Below, in pieces: positions 36,530 to 48,706 of a stretch of 64,000 nucleotides of DNA. Within the stretch, counting starts at the first letter, position 1. Every line of letters begins with the position of its first letter. This stretch comes from Hyperoodon ampullatus (taxonomy: Eukaryota > Chordata > Mammalia > Artiodactyla > Ziphiidae), in the NCBI GenBank assembly GCA_949752795.1, contig CATKHW010000426.1, positions 248,001-312,000 on the forward strand, given 5' to 3'. The position numbers were made by a program, and so were the translations under genes. The notes under the pieces are model-generated. The model was not told where the DNA came from. It was given only the letters and a program-made list of their open reading frames with translations, and searched no databases.

Positions 36530-38267
36530 TGGTGAGATTGGGTGAGCAAATGCAGACCCTTTAAAGCAATAATGCATGGCACACATTCCATGGGTCCCAA
36601 CTCTCCAGGTTGAAGGGAATATTACTACAGATATAACATGTACGGGAATCCTAGAGAACGGACACACTGTGAATACGAAAGGTTTCTAAAACTCAACGAA
36701 TAGTCCCTCTCCTGGTGCTCCGGTTTGACTTTCCATCTGCTTTATTATCAACCTCCCAACTTGGAGAGACAGCCCCTTTAACCTCCTGGTTCGCACAGGT
36801 TGCCAATTTGGCAGAGGATGAAAGGGAAGAGGGAGAACCAATGAGAGAGTAGCTGTTAGGCATTTGGACGGGCACATATCACTGTAATTTCCCGGCAGGA
36901 AGAAGAATTAACCAAAGTCTCAGCCACCCACCGGGAATCAGTATAGATCCTGAACCAAAATTTTGGACTTGCGGTCAGCTCACCAAAAACGAGTTGAAAA
37001 ATGGAGCTCAGGGGCACAGCAATTCACAAACTGGCCGAGTAATAAAGAACAACTATCGTCCAAAAATCTGTTGAGGGAAGGCAACGAGGCGGACTTGAAA
37101 GCGAGGCAGAATAGCAGGAAACAGATTTCAAGAGGTACGTTGGAATCGCCTTTAAAGCACAGGAAGAGGGGCACAACTTCGACAATGATGCACTTGGCCA
37201 AAAAGGGCGTATGCGTTTTCTCCTGAATATATTCAGGAGAAAACGCATACGCCCTTTTTGGCCAAGCAAGCAAGCGGGCAATGCAATTCTGCACTACAAA
37301 GAAGTATCACTTCCCACCGGTCAAAAGGGACATCCACAAAATGTGTAAAAACCAGAAAGGCAAGACAGGCCCTAGAGAACAGGGAGCCTTGTTATGCTGA
37401 TGGGCGGGATGTAAATTGCCAACTGCCTCTCTGGAGGAGTGCATTGTGTTCCCTAAAACAAGTAAACAACAGAGCTACAGAGCCAAGGGCACTTCCAGTC
37501 TAGGGAATATACCTTGGGAAAACTGAAAATCAAAAAGACACAGCCACCCCAAAATTTAGGGCTGCACTGCTTACAAGGACCTCAACTTGGGTACACCTTA
37601 AATATTCCAGGAAATATAAAAATGGTTCAAAAAATTGTGGTACTTACGTACGATGGAATATCCCTCAGCCATGAAATCAATGTCATAAGACCAGTAGCAG
37701 CAAAATGGGTGGATTCAGGTACGATGATTCTAAGTGAAATAAGTCACACAGAAAAAGAAACTTATCATAAGATATCACTTATGAAGATCCTGTAAACATG
37801 GCTACACTTGAACTGAGTTAGGAAAGAGAACAGTGTCTCACATTTAGAAAACACTCTTATGCCTGCTTAAGGGGGAAGGAGAGGTGGGGTGATGCATAAA
37901 ACCAGAGTTTGATATAAGCACAGGTACCGTTCCAAAAACCAACTATGGAATAGAGAAGACCTACACCTTCCTCAGTGAAAGGGACTCAAACCCCATATTT
38001 CCCGCAGAGGAATATATCTGACTAGTAAGAATCTTAAAACCTATGTATTGATATGTCTCCGTAAGGGAATCATGTGTGTCTAGACTGGGATAAATATGGC
38101 AGCGAGAATCAGCTCAAACCCACTATAAAAAGGAATTTCAAAAATAAAACAAAAAAACTGGGAAATTCTTTACAATTCCTTCAGGGTCTCTGATGAAACC
38201 TGAAATGACCCTATCTACAATGACAGCTGGATGTGGCATAAGGCTGGACACTTGGGACTGAGAGGAT
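36530..38267 (+). repeat. Repeat unit 22 (copy of unit 16)
   Basis: 1,738 bp. All unit 16 markers recur, including gcaattctgc (37283), the ctcaaacccc base loss and aatcatgtg. The palindrome at 37193-37266 is perfect. Confidence 0.96.
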
Positions 38268-40006
38268 TGGTGAGATTGGGTGAGCAAATGCAGACCCTTT
38301 AAAGCAATAATGCATGGCACACATTCCATGGGTCCCAACTCTCCAGGTTGAAGGGAATATTACTACAGATATAACATGTACGGGAATCCTAGAGAACGGA
38401 CACACTGTGAATACGAAAGGTTTCTAAAACTCAACGAATAGTCCCTCTCCTGGTGCTCCGGTTTGACTTTCCATCTGCTTTATTATCAACCTCCCAACTT
38501 GGAGAGACAGCCCCTTTAACCTCCTGGTTCGCACAGGTTGCCAATTTGGCAGAGGATGAAAGGGAAGAGGGAGAACCAATGAGAGAGTAGCTGTTAGGCA
38601 TTTGGACGGGCACATATCACTGTAATTTCCCGGCAGGAAGAAGAATTAGCCAAAGTCTCAGCCACCCACCGGGAATCAGTATAGATCCTGAACCAAAATT
38701 TTGGACTTGCGGTCAGCTCACCAAAAACGAGTTGAAAAATGGAGCTCAGGGGCACAGCAATTCACAAACTGGCCGAGTAATAAAGGACAACTATCGTCCA
38801 AAAATCTGTTGAGGGAAGGCAACGAGGCGGACTTGAAAGCGAGGCAGAATAGCAGGAAACAGATTTCCAGAGGTACGTTGGAATCGCCTTTAAAGCACAG
38901 GAAGAGGGGCACAACTTCGACAATGATGCACTTGGCCAAAAAGGGCGTATGCGTTTTCTCCTGAATATATTCAGGAGAAAACGCATACGCCCTTTTTGGC
39001 CAAGCAAGCAAGCGGGCAATGCAAATCTGCACTACAAAGAAGTATCACTTCCCACCGGTCAAAAGGGACATCCACAAAATGTGTAAAAACCAGAAAGGCA
39101 AGACAGGCCCTGGAGAACAGGGAGCCTTGTTATGCTGATGGGCGGGATGTAAATTGCCAACTGCCTCTCTGGAGGAGTGCATTGTGTTCCCTAAAACAAG
39201 TAAACAACAGAGCTACAGAGCCAAGGGCACTTCCAGTCTAGGGAATATACCTTGGGAAAACTGAAAATCAAAAAGACACAGCCACCTCAAAATTTAGGGC
39301 TGCACTGCTTACAAGGACCTCAACTTGGGTACACCTTAAATATCCCAGGAAATATAAAAATGGTTCAAAAAATTGTGGTACTTACGTACGATGGAATATC
39401 CCTCAGCCATGAAATCAATGTCATAAGACCAGTAGCAGCAAAATGGGTGGATTCAGGTACGATGATTCTAAGTGAAATAAGTCACACAGAAAAAGAAACT
39501 TATCATAAGATATCACTTATGAAGATCCTGTAAACATGGCTACACTTGAACTGAGTTAGGAAAGAGAACAGTGTCTCACATTTAGAAAACACTCTTATGC
39601 CTGCTTAAGGGGGAAGGAGAGGTGGGGTGATGCATAAAACCAGAGTTTGATATAAGCACAGGTACCGTTCCAAAAACCAACTATGGAATAGACAAGACCT
39701 ACACCTTCCTCAGTGAAAGGGACTCAAAACCCCATATTTCCCACAGAGGAATATATCTGACTAGTAACAATCTTAAAACCTATGTATTGATATGTCTCCG
39801 TAAGGGAATCAAGTGTGTCTAGACTGGGATAAATATGGCAGCGAGAATCAGCTCAAACCCACTATAAAAAGGAATTTCAAAAATAAAACAAAAAAACTGG
39901 GAAATTCTTTACAATTCCTTCAGGGTCTCTGATGAAACCTGAAATGACCCTATCTACAATGACAGCTGGATGTGGCATAAGGCTGGACACTTGGGACTGA
40001 GAGGAT
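38268..40006 (+). repeat. Repeat unit 23 (copy of unit 17)
   Basis: 1,739 bp. All unit 17 markers recur (aattagcc, ccacctcaaaa, ttcccacag, agtaacaatc). The palindrome at 38931-39004 is perfect. Confidence 0.96.
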
Positions 40007-41745
40007 TGGTGAGATTGGGTGAGCAAATGCAGACCATTTAAAGCAATAATGCATGGCACATATTCCATGGGTCCCAACTCTCCAGGTTGAAGGGAATATT
40101 ACTACAGATATAACATGTACGGGAATCCTAGAGAACGGACACACTGTGAATACGAAGGGTTTCTAAAACTCAACGAATAGTCCCTCTCCTGGTGCTCCGG
40201 TTTGACTTTCCATCTGCTTTATTATCAACCTCCCAACTTGGAGAGACAGCCCCTTTAACCTCCTGGTTTGCACAGGTTGCCAATTTGGCGGAGGATGAAA
40301 GGGAAGAGGGAGAACCAATGAGAGAGTAGCTGTTAGGCATTTGGACGGGCATATATCACTGTAATTTCCCAGCAGGAAGAAGAATTAACCAAAGTCTCAG
40401 CCACCCACCGGGAATCAGTATAGATCCTGAACCAAAATTTTGGACTTGCGGTCAGCTCACCAAAAACGAGTTGAAAAATGGAGCTCAGGGGCACAGCAAT
40501 TCACAAACTGGCCGAGTAATAAAGGACAACTATCGTCCAAAAATCTGTTGAGGGAAGGCAATGAGGCGGACTTGAAAGCGAGGCAGAATAGCAGAAAACA
40601 GATTTCCAGAGGTACGTTGGAATCACCTTTAAAGCACAGGAAGAGGGGCACAACTTCGACAATGATGCACTTGGCCAAAAAGGACGTATGCGTTTTCTCC
40701 TGAATATATTCAGGAGAAAACGCATACGTCCTTTTTGGCCAAGCAAGCAAGCGGGCAATGCAAATCTGCACTACAAAGAAGTATCACTTCCCACCGGTCA
40801 AAAGGGACATCCACAAAATGTGTAAAAACCAGAAAGGCAAGACAGGCCCTGGAGAACAGGGAGCCTTGTTATGCTGATGGGCGGGATGTAAATTGCCAAC
40901 TGCCTCTCTGGAGGAGTGCATTGTGTTCCCTAAAACAAGTAAACAACAGAGCTACAGAGCCAAGGGCACTTCCAGTCTAGGGAATATACCTTGGGAAAAC
41001 TGAAAATCAAAAAGACACAGCCACCCCAAAATTTAGGGCTGCACTGCTTACAAGGACCTCAACTTGGGTACACCTTAAATATCCCAGGAAATATAAAAAT
41101 GGTTCAAAAAATTGTGGTACTTACGTACGATGGAATATCCCTCAGCCATGAAATCAATGTCATAAGACCAGTAGCAGCAAAATGGGTGGATTCAGGTACG
41201 ATGATTCTAAGTGAAATAAGTCACACAGAAAAAGAAACTTATCATAAGATATCACTTATGAAGATCCTGTAAACATGGCTACACTTGAACTGAGTTAGGA
41301 AAGAGAACAGTGTCTCACATTTAGAAAACACTCTTATGCCTGCTTAAGGGGGAAGGAGAGGTGGGGTGATGCATAAAACCAGAGTTTGATATAAGCACAG
41401 GTACCGTTCCAAAAACCAACTATGGAATAGACAAGACCTACACCTTCCTCAGTGAAAGGGACTCAAAACCCCATATTTCCCACAGAGGAATATATCTGAC
41501 TAGTAACAATCTTAAAACCTATGTATTGATATGTCTCCGTAAGGGAATCAAGTGTGTCTAGACTGGGATAAATATGGCAGCGAGAATCAGCTCAAACCCA
41601 CTATAAAAAGGAATTTCAAAAATAAAACAAAAAAACTGGGAAATTCTTTACAATTCCTTCAGGGTCTCTGATGAAACCTGAAATGACCCTATCTACAATG
41701 ACAGCTGGATGTGGCATAAGGCTGGACACTTGGGACTGAGAGGAT
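40007..41745 (+). repeat. Repeat unit 24 (copy of unit 18; paired palindrome change)
   Basis: 1,739 bp. It carries the full unit 18 marker set and the same two palindrome changes. It keeps the consensus gggctgcac near 41037, where unit 18 has a private C. Confidence 0.96.
40670..40743. repeat. Palindrome with matched double substitution, unit 24
   Basis: The same two opposing substitutions as in unit 18, at 40684 and 40729. Because units 14-19 were duplicated as a block into units 20-25, this is probably inherited from the same event and not a second occurrence. Confidence 0.95.
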
Positions 41746-43484
41746 TGGTGAGATTGGGTGAGCAAATGCAGACCCTTTAAAGCAATAATGCATGGCACCC
41801 ATTCCATGGGTCCCAACTCTCCAGGTTGAAGGGAATATTACTACAGATATAACATGTACGGGAATCCTAGAGAACGGACACACTGTGAATACGAAAGGTT
41901 TCTAAAACTCAACGAATAGTCCCTCTCCTGGTGCTCCGGTTTGACTTTCCATCTGCTTTATTATCAACCTCCCAACTTGGAGAGACAGCCCCTTTAACCT
42001 CCTGGTTCGCACAGGTTGCCAATTTGGCAGAGGATGAAAGGGAAGAGGGAGAACCAATGAGAGAGTAGCTGTTAGGCATTTGGACGGGCACATATCACTG
42101 TAATTTCCCGGCAGGAAGAAGAATTAACCAAAGTCTCACCCACCCACCGGGAATCAGTATAGATCCTGAACCAAAATTTTGGACTTGCGGTCAGCTCACC
42201 AAAAACGAGTTGAAAAATGGAGCTCAGGGGCACAGCAATTCACAAACTGGCCGAGTAATAAAGGACAACTATCGTCCAAAAATCTGTTGAGGGAAGGCAA
42301 CGAGGCGGACTTGAAAGCGAGGCAGAATAGCAGGAAACAGATTTCCAGAGGTACGTTGGAATCACCTTTAAAGCACAGGAAGAGGGGCACAACTTCGACA
42401 ATGATGCACTTGGCCAAAAAGGGCGTATGCGTTTTCTCCTGAATATATTCAGGAGAAAACGCATACGCCCTTTTTGGCCAAGCAAGCAAGAGGGCAATGC
42501 AAATCTGCACTACAAAGAAGTATCACTTCCCACCGGTCAAAAGGGACATCCACAAAATGTGTAAAAACCAGAAAGGCAAGACAGGCCCTGGAGAACAGGG
42601 AGCCTTGTTATGCTGATGGGCGGGATGTAAATTGCCAACTGCCTCTCTGGAGGAGTGCATTGTGTTCCCTAAAACAAGTAAACAACAGAGCTACAGAGCC
42701 AAGGGCACTTCCAGTCTAGGGAATATACCTTGGGAAAACTGAAAATCAAAAAGACACAGCCACCCCAAAATTTAGGGCTGCACTGCTTACAAGGACCTCA
42801 ACTTGGGTACACCTTAAATATCCCAGGAAATATAAAAATGGTTCAAAAAATTGTGGTACTTACGTACGATGGAATATCCCTCAGCCATGAAATCAATGTC
42901 ATAAGACCAGTAGCAGCAAAATGGGTGGATTCAGGTACGATGATTCTAAGTGAAATAAGTCACACAGAAAAAGAAACTTATCATAAGATATCACTTATGA
43001 AGATCCTGTAAACATGGCTACACTTGAACTGAGTTAGGAAAGAGAACAGTGTCTCACATTTAGAAAACACTCTTATGCCTGCTTAAGGGGGAAGGAGAGG
43101 TGGGGTGATGCATAAAACCAGAGTTTGATATAAGCACAGGTACCGTTCCAAAAACCAACTATGGAATAGACAAGACCTACACCTTCCTCAGTGAAAGGGA
43201 CTCAAAACCCCATATTTCCCACAGAGGAATATATCTGACTAGTAAGAATCTTAAAACCTATGTATTGATATGTCTCCATAAGGGAATCAAGTGTGTCTAG
43301 ACTGGGATAAATATGGCAGCGAGAATCAGCTCAAACCCACTATAAAAAGGAATTTCAAAAATAAAACAAAAAAACTGGGAAATTCTTTACAATTCCTTCA
43401 GGGTCTCTGATGAAACCTGAAATGACCCTATCTACAATGACAGCTGGATGTGGCATAAGGCTGGACACTTGGGACTGAGAGGAT
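41746..43484 (+). repeat. Repeat unit 25 (copy of unit 19, exit of 6-unit duplication)
   Basis: 1,739 bp. It has the unit 19 markers (ctcacccaccc, gcaagagggc) but not its private catgtgtcc. From about 43220 it departs from unit 19 (ttcccacag; ctccataag at 43275), which puts the right end of the 6-unit duplication at or before that point. The palindrome at 42409-42482 is perfect. Confidence 0.96.
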
Positions 43485-45223
43485 TGGTGAGATTGGGTGA
43501 GCAAATGCAGACCCTTTAAAGCAATAATGCATGGCACACATTCCATGGGTCCCAACTCTCCAGGTTGAAGGGAATATTACTACAGATATAACATGTACGG
43601 GAATCCTAGAGAACGGACACACTGTGAATACGAAAGGTTTCTAAAACTCAACGAATAGTCCCTCTCCTGGTGCTCCGGTTTGACTTTCCATCTGCTTTAT
43701 TATCAACCTCCCAACTTGGAGAGACAGCCCCTTTAACCTCCTGGTTCGCACAGGTTGCCAATTTGGCAGAGGATGAAAGGGAAGAGGGAGAACCAATGAG
43801 AGAGTAGCTGTTAGGCATTTGGACGGGCACATATCACTGTAATTTCCCGGCAGGAAGAAGAATTAGCCAAAGTCTCACCCACCCACCGGGAATCAGTATA
43901 GATCCTGAACCAAAATTTTGGACTTGCGGTCAGCTCACCAAAAACGAGTTGAAAAATGGAGCTCAGGGGCACAGCAATTCACAAACTGGCCGAGTAATAA
44001 AGGACAACTATCGTCCAAAAATCTTTTGAGGGAAGGCAACGAGGCGGACTTGAAAGCGAGGCAGAATAGCAGGAAACAGATTTCCAGAGGTACGTTGGAA
44101 TCGCCTTTAAAGCACAGGAAGAGGGGCACAACTTCGACAATGATGCACTTGGCCAAAAAGGGCGTATGCGTTTTCTCCTGAATATATTCAGGAGAAAACG
44201 CATACGCCCTTTTTGGCCAAGCAAGCAAGCGGGCAATGCAAATCTGCACTACAAAGAAGTATCACTTCCCACCGGTCAAAAGGGACATCCACAAAATGTG
44301 TAAAAACCAGAAAGGCAAGACAGGCCCTGGAGAACAGGGAGCCTTGTTATGCTGATGGGCGGGATGTAAATTGCCAACTGCCTCTCTGGAGGAGTGCATT
44401 GTGTTCCCTAAAACAAGTAAACAACAGAGCTACAGAGCCAAGGGCACTTCCAGTCTAGGGAATATACCTTGGGAAAACTGAAAATCAAAAAGACACAGCC
44501 ACCCCAAAATTTAGGGCTGCACTGCTTACAAGGACCTCAACTTGGGTACACCTTAAATATCCCAGGAAATATAAAAATGGTTCAAAAAATTGTGGTACTT
44601 ACGTACGATGGAATATCCCTCAGCCATGAAATCAATGTCATAAGACCAGTAGCAGCAAAATGGGTGGATTCAGGTACGATGATTCTAAGTGAAATAAGTC
44701 ACACAGAAAAAGAAACTTATCATAAGATATCACTTATGAAGATCCTGTAAACATGGCTACACTTGAACTGAGTTAGGAAAGAGAACAGTGTCTCACATTT
44801 AGAAAACACTCTTATGCCTGCTTAAGGGGGAAGGAGAGGTGGGGTGATGCATAAAACCAGAGTTTGATATAAGCACAGGTACCGTTCCAAAAACCAACTA
44901 TGGAATAGACAAGACCTACACCTTCCTCAGTGAAAGGGACTCAAAACCCCATATTTCCCACAGAGGAATATATCTGACTAGTAAGAATCTTAAAACCTAT
45001 GTATTGATATGTCTCCGTAAGGGAATCAAGTGTGTCTAGACTGGGATAAATATGGCAGCGAGAATCAGCTCAAACCCACTATAAAAAGGAATTTCAAAAA
45101 TAAAACAAAAAAACTGGGAAATTCTTTACAATTCCTTCAGGGTCTCTGATGAAACCTGAAATGACCCTATCTACAATGACAGCTGGATGTGGCATAAGGC
45201 TGGACACTTGGGACTGAGAGGAT
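43485..45223 (+). repeat. Repeat unit 26 (central)
   Basis: 1,739 bp. It combines aattagcc (as in units 17 and 23) with ctcacccaccc (as in units 19 and 25). atcttttgag at 44022 is private; ttcccacag occurs near 44957. The palindrome at 44148-44221 is perfect. Confidence 0.96.
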
Positions 45224-46962
45224 TGGTGAGATTGGGTGAGCAAATGCAGACCCTTTAAAGCAATAATGCATGGCACACATTCCATGGGTCCCAACTCTCC
45301 AGGTTGAAGGGAATATTACTACAGATATAACATGTACGGGAATCCTAGAGAACGGACACACTGTGAATACGAAAGGTTTCTAAAACTCAACGAATAGTCC
45401 CTCTCCTGGTGCTCCGGTTTGACTTTCCATCTGCTTTATTATCAACCTCCCAACTTGGAGAGACAGCCCCTTTAACCTCCTGGTTCGCACAGGTTGCCAA
45501 TTTGGCAGAGGATGAAAGGGAAGAGGGAGAACCAATGAGAGAGTAGCTGTTAGGCATTTGGACGGGCACATATCACTGTAATTTCCCGGCAGGAAGAAGA
45601 ATTAGCCAAAGTCTCACCCACCCACCGGGAATCAGTATAGATCCTGAACCAAAATTTTGGACTTGCGGTCAGCTCAACAAAAACGAGTTGAAAAATGGAG
45701 CTCAGGGGCACAGCAATTCACAAACTGGCCGAGTAATAAAGGACAACTATCGTCCAAAAATCTGTTGAGGGAAGGCAACGAGGCGGACTTGAAAGCGAGG
45801 CAGAATAGCAGGAAACAGATTTCCAGAGGTACGTTGGAATCGCCTTTAAAGCACAGGAAGAGGGGCACAACTTCGACAATGATGCACTTGGCCAAAAAGG
45901 GCGTATGCGTTTTCTCCTGAATATATTCAGGAGAAAACGCATACGCCCTTTTTGGCCAAGCAAGCAAGCGGGCAATGCAAATCTGCACTACAAAGAAGTA
46001 TCACTTCCCACCGGTCAAAAGGGACATCCACAAAATGTGTAAAAACCAGAAAGGCAAGACAGGCCCTGGAGAACAGGGAGCCTTGTTATGCTGATGGGCG
46101 GGATGTAAATTGCCAACTGCCTCTCTGGAGGAGTGCATTGTGTTCCCTAAAACAAGTAAACAACAGAGCTACAGAGCCAAGGGCACTTCCAGTCTAGGGA
46201 ATATACCTTGGGAAAACTGAAAATCAAAAAGACACAGCCACCCCAAAATTTAGGGCTGCACTGCTTACAAGGACCTCAACTTGGGTACACCTTAAATATC
46301 CCAGGAAATATAAAAATGGTTCAAAAAATTGTGGTACTTACGTACGATGGAATATCCCTCAGCCATGAAATCAATGTCATAAGACCAGTAGCAGCAAAAT
46401 GGGTGGATTCAGGTACGATGATTCTAAGTGAAATAAGTCACAGAGAAAAAGAAACTTATCATAAGATATCACTTATGAAGATCCTGTAAACATGGCTACA
46501 CTTGAACTGAGTTAGGAAAGAGAACAGTGTCTCACATTTAGAAAACACTCTTATGCCTGCTTAAGGGGGAAGGAGAGGTGGGGTGATGCATAAAACCAGA
46601 GTTTGATATAAGCACAGGTACCGTTCCAAAAACCAACTATGGAATAGACAAGACCTACACCTTCCTCAGTGAAAGGGACTCAAAACCCCATATTTCCCGC
46701 AGAGGAATATATCTGACTAGTAAGAATCTTAAAACCTATGTATTGATATGTCTCCGTAAGGGAATCAAGTGTGTCTAGACTGGGATAAATATGGCAGCGA
46801 GAATCAGCTCAAACCCACTATAAAAAGGAATTTCAAAAATAAAACAAAAAAACTGGGAAATTCTTTCCAATTCCTTCAGGGTCTCTGATGAAACCTGAAA
46901 TGACCCTATCTACAATGACAGCTGGATGTGGCATAAGGCTGGACACTTGGGACTGAGAGGAT
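45224..46962 (+). repeat. Repeat unit 27 (central)
   Basis: 1,739 bp. It has the same aattagcc and ctcacccaccc combination as unit 26. Private changes: gctcaacaaaa (45671), cacagagaaaaag (46439) and ttctttccaa (46861). The palindrome at 45887-45960 is perfect. Confidence 0.96.
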
Positions 46963-48706
46963 TGGTGAGATTGGGTGAGCAAATGCAGACCCTTTAAAGC
47001 AATAATGCATGGCACATATTCCATGGGTCCCAACTCTCCAGGTTGAAGGGAATATTACTACAGATATAACATGTACGGGAATCCTAGAGAACGGACACAC
47101 TGTGAATACGAAGGGTTTCTAAAACTCAACGAATAGTCCCTCTCCTGGTGCTCCGGTTTGACTTTCCATCTGCTTTATTATCAACCTCCCAACTTGGAGA
47201 GACAGCCCCTTTAACCTCCTGGTTTGCACAGGTTGCCAATTTGGCGGAGGATGAAAGGGAAGAGGGAGAACCAATGAGAGAGTAGCTGTTAGGCATTTGG
47301 ACGGGCATATATCACTGTAATTTCCCAGCAGGAAGAAGAATTAACCAAAGTCTCAGCCACCCACCGGGAATCAGTATAGATCCTGAACCAAAATTTTGGA
47401 CTTGCGGTCAGCTCACCAAAAACGAGTTGAAAAATGGAGCTCAGGGGCACAGCAATTCACAAACTGGCCGAGTAATAAAGGACAACTATCGTCCAAAAAT
47501 CTGTTGAGGGAAGGCAACGAGGCGGACTTGAAAGCGAGGCAGAATAGCAGGAAACAGATTTCCAGAGGTACGTTGGAATCGCCTTTAAAGCACAGGAAGA
47601 GGGGCACAACTTCGACAATGATGCACTTGGCCAAAAAGGGCGTATGCGTTTTCTCCTGAATATATTCAGGAGAAAACGCATACGCCCTTTTTGGCCAAGC
47701 AAGCAAGCGGGCAATGCAAATCTGCACTACAAAGAAGTATCACTTCCCACCGGTCAAAAGGGACATCCACAAAATGTGTAAAAACCAGAAAGGCAAGACA
47801 GGCCCTGGAGAACAGGGAGCCTTGTTATGCTGATGGGCGGGATGTAAATTGCCAACTGCCTCTCTGGAGGAGTGCATTGTGTTCCCTAAAACAAGTAAAC
47901 AACAGAGCTACAGAGCCAAGGGCACTTCCAGTCTAGGGAATATACCTTGGGAAAACTGAAAATCAAAAAGACACAGCCACCCCAAAATTTAGGGCTGCAC
48001 TGCTTACAAGGACCTCAACTTGGGTACACCTTAAATATCCCAGGAAATATAAAAATGGTTCAAAAAATTGTGGTACTTACGTACGATGGAATATCCCTCA
48101 GCCATGAAATCAATGTCATAAGACCAGTAGCAGCAAAATGGGTGGATTCAGGTACGATGATTCTAAGTGAAATAAGTCACACAGAAAAAGAAACTTATCA
48201 TAAGATATCACTTATGAAGATCCTGTAAACATGGCTACCCTTGAACTGAGTTAGGAAAGAGAACAGTGTCTCACATTTAGAAAACACTCTTATGCCTGCT
48301 TAAGGGGGAAGGAGAGGTGGGGTGATGCATAAAACCAGAGTTTGATATAAGCACAGGTACCGTTCCAAAAACCAACTATGGAATAGACAAGACCTACACC
48401 GTCCTCAGTGAAAGGGACTCAAAACCCCATATTTCCCGCAGAGGAATATATCTGACTAGTAAAGTAAGAATCTTAAAACCTATGTATTGATATGTCTCCA
48501 TAAGGGAATCATGTGTGTCTAGACTGGCATAAACATGGCAGCGAGAATCAGCTCAAACCCACTATAAAAAGGAATTTCAAAAACAAAACAAAAAAACTGG
48601 GAAATTCTTTACAATTCCTTCAGAGTCTCTGATGAAAGCTGGAATGACCCTATCTACAACGACAGCTGGATGTGGCATAAGGAGGGACACTTGGGACTGA
48701 GACGAT
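46963..48706 (+). repeat. Repeat unit 28 (central to right transition; AGTAA duplication)
   Basis: 1,744 bp mosaic. Its first 400 bp carry six unit 18/24 markers (cacatattcc, cgaagggttt, gtttgcac, ggcggagg, gcatatatc, cccagcagg). The middle is central consensus. From about 48398 it has right-group states (caccgtcctc, cataaacatgg, gatgaaagctgg, aaggagggac). AGTAA is duplicated at 48458-48467. The palindrome at 47626-47699 is perfect. Confidence 0.96.
48458..48467 (+). repeat. AGTAA 5-bp tandem duplication, unit 28
   Basis: Same duplication, 12,177 bp (7 units) further on, in the unit where central sequence gives way to the right group. Not explained by the two block duplications. Confidence 0.95.

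Larger units (their letters stand above)
33048..43219 (+). repeat. 6-unit higher-order block, copy 2 (units 20-25)
   Basis: It matches units 14-19 including indels (lengths 1739, 1743, 1738, 1739, 1739, 1739). I noticed only two base differences, both private to copy 1 (30600 and about 31371). The match ends by 43220, where the region after unit 25 differs from that after unit 19. Confidence 0.92.
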
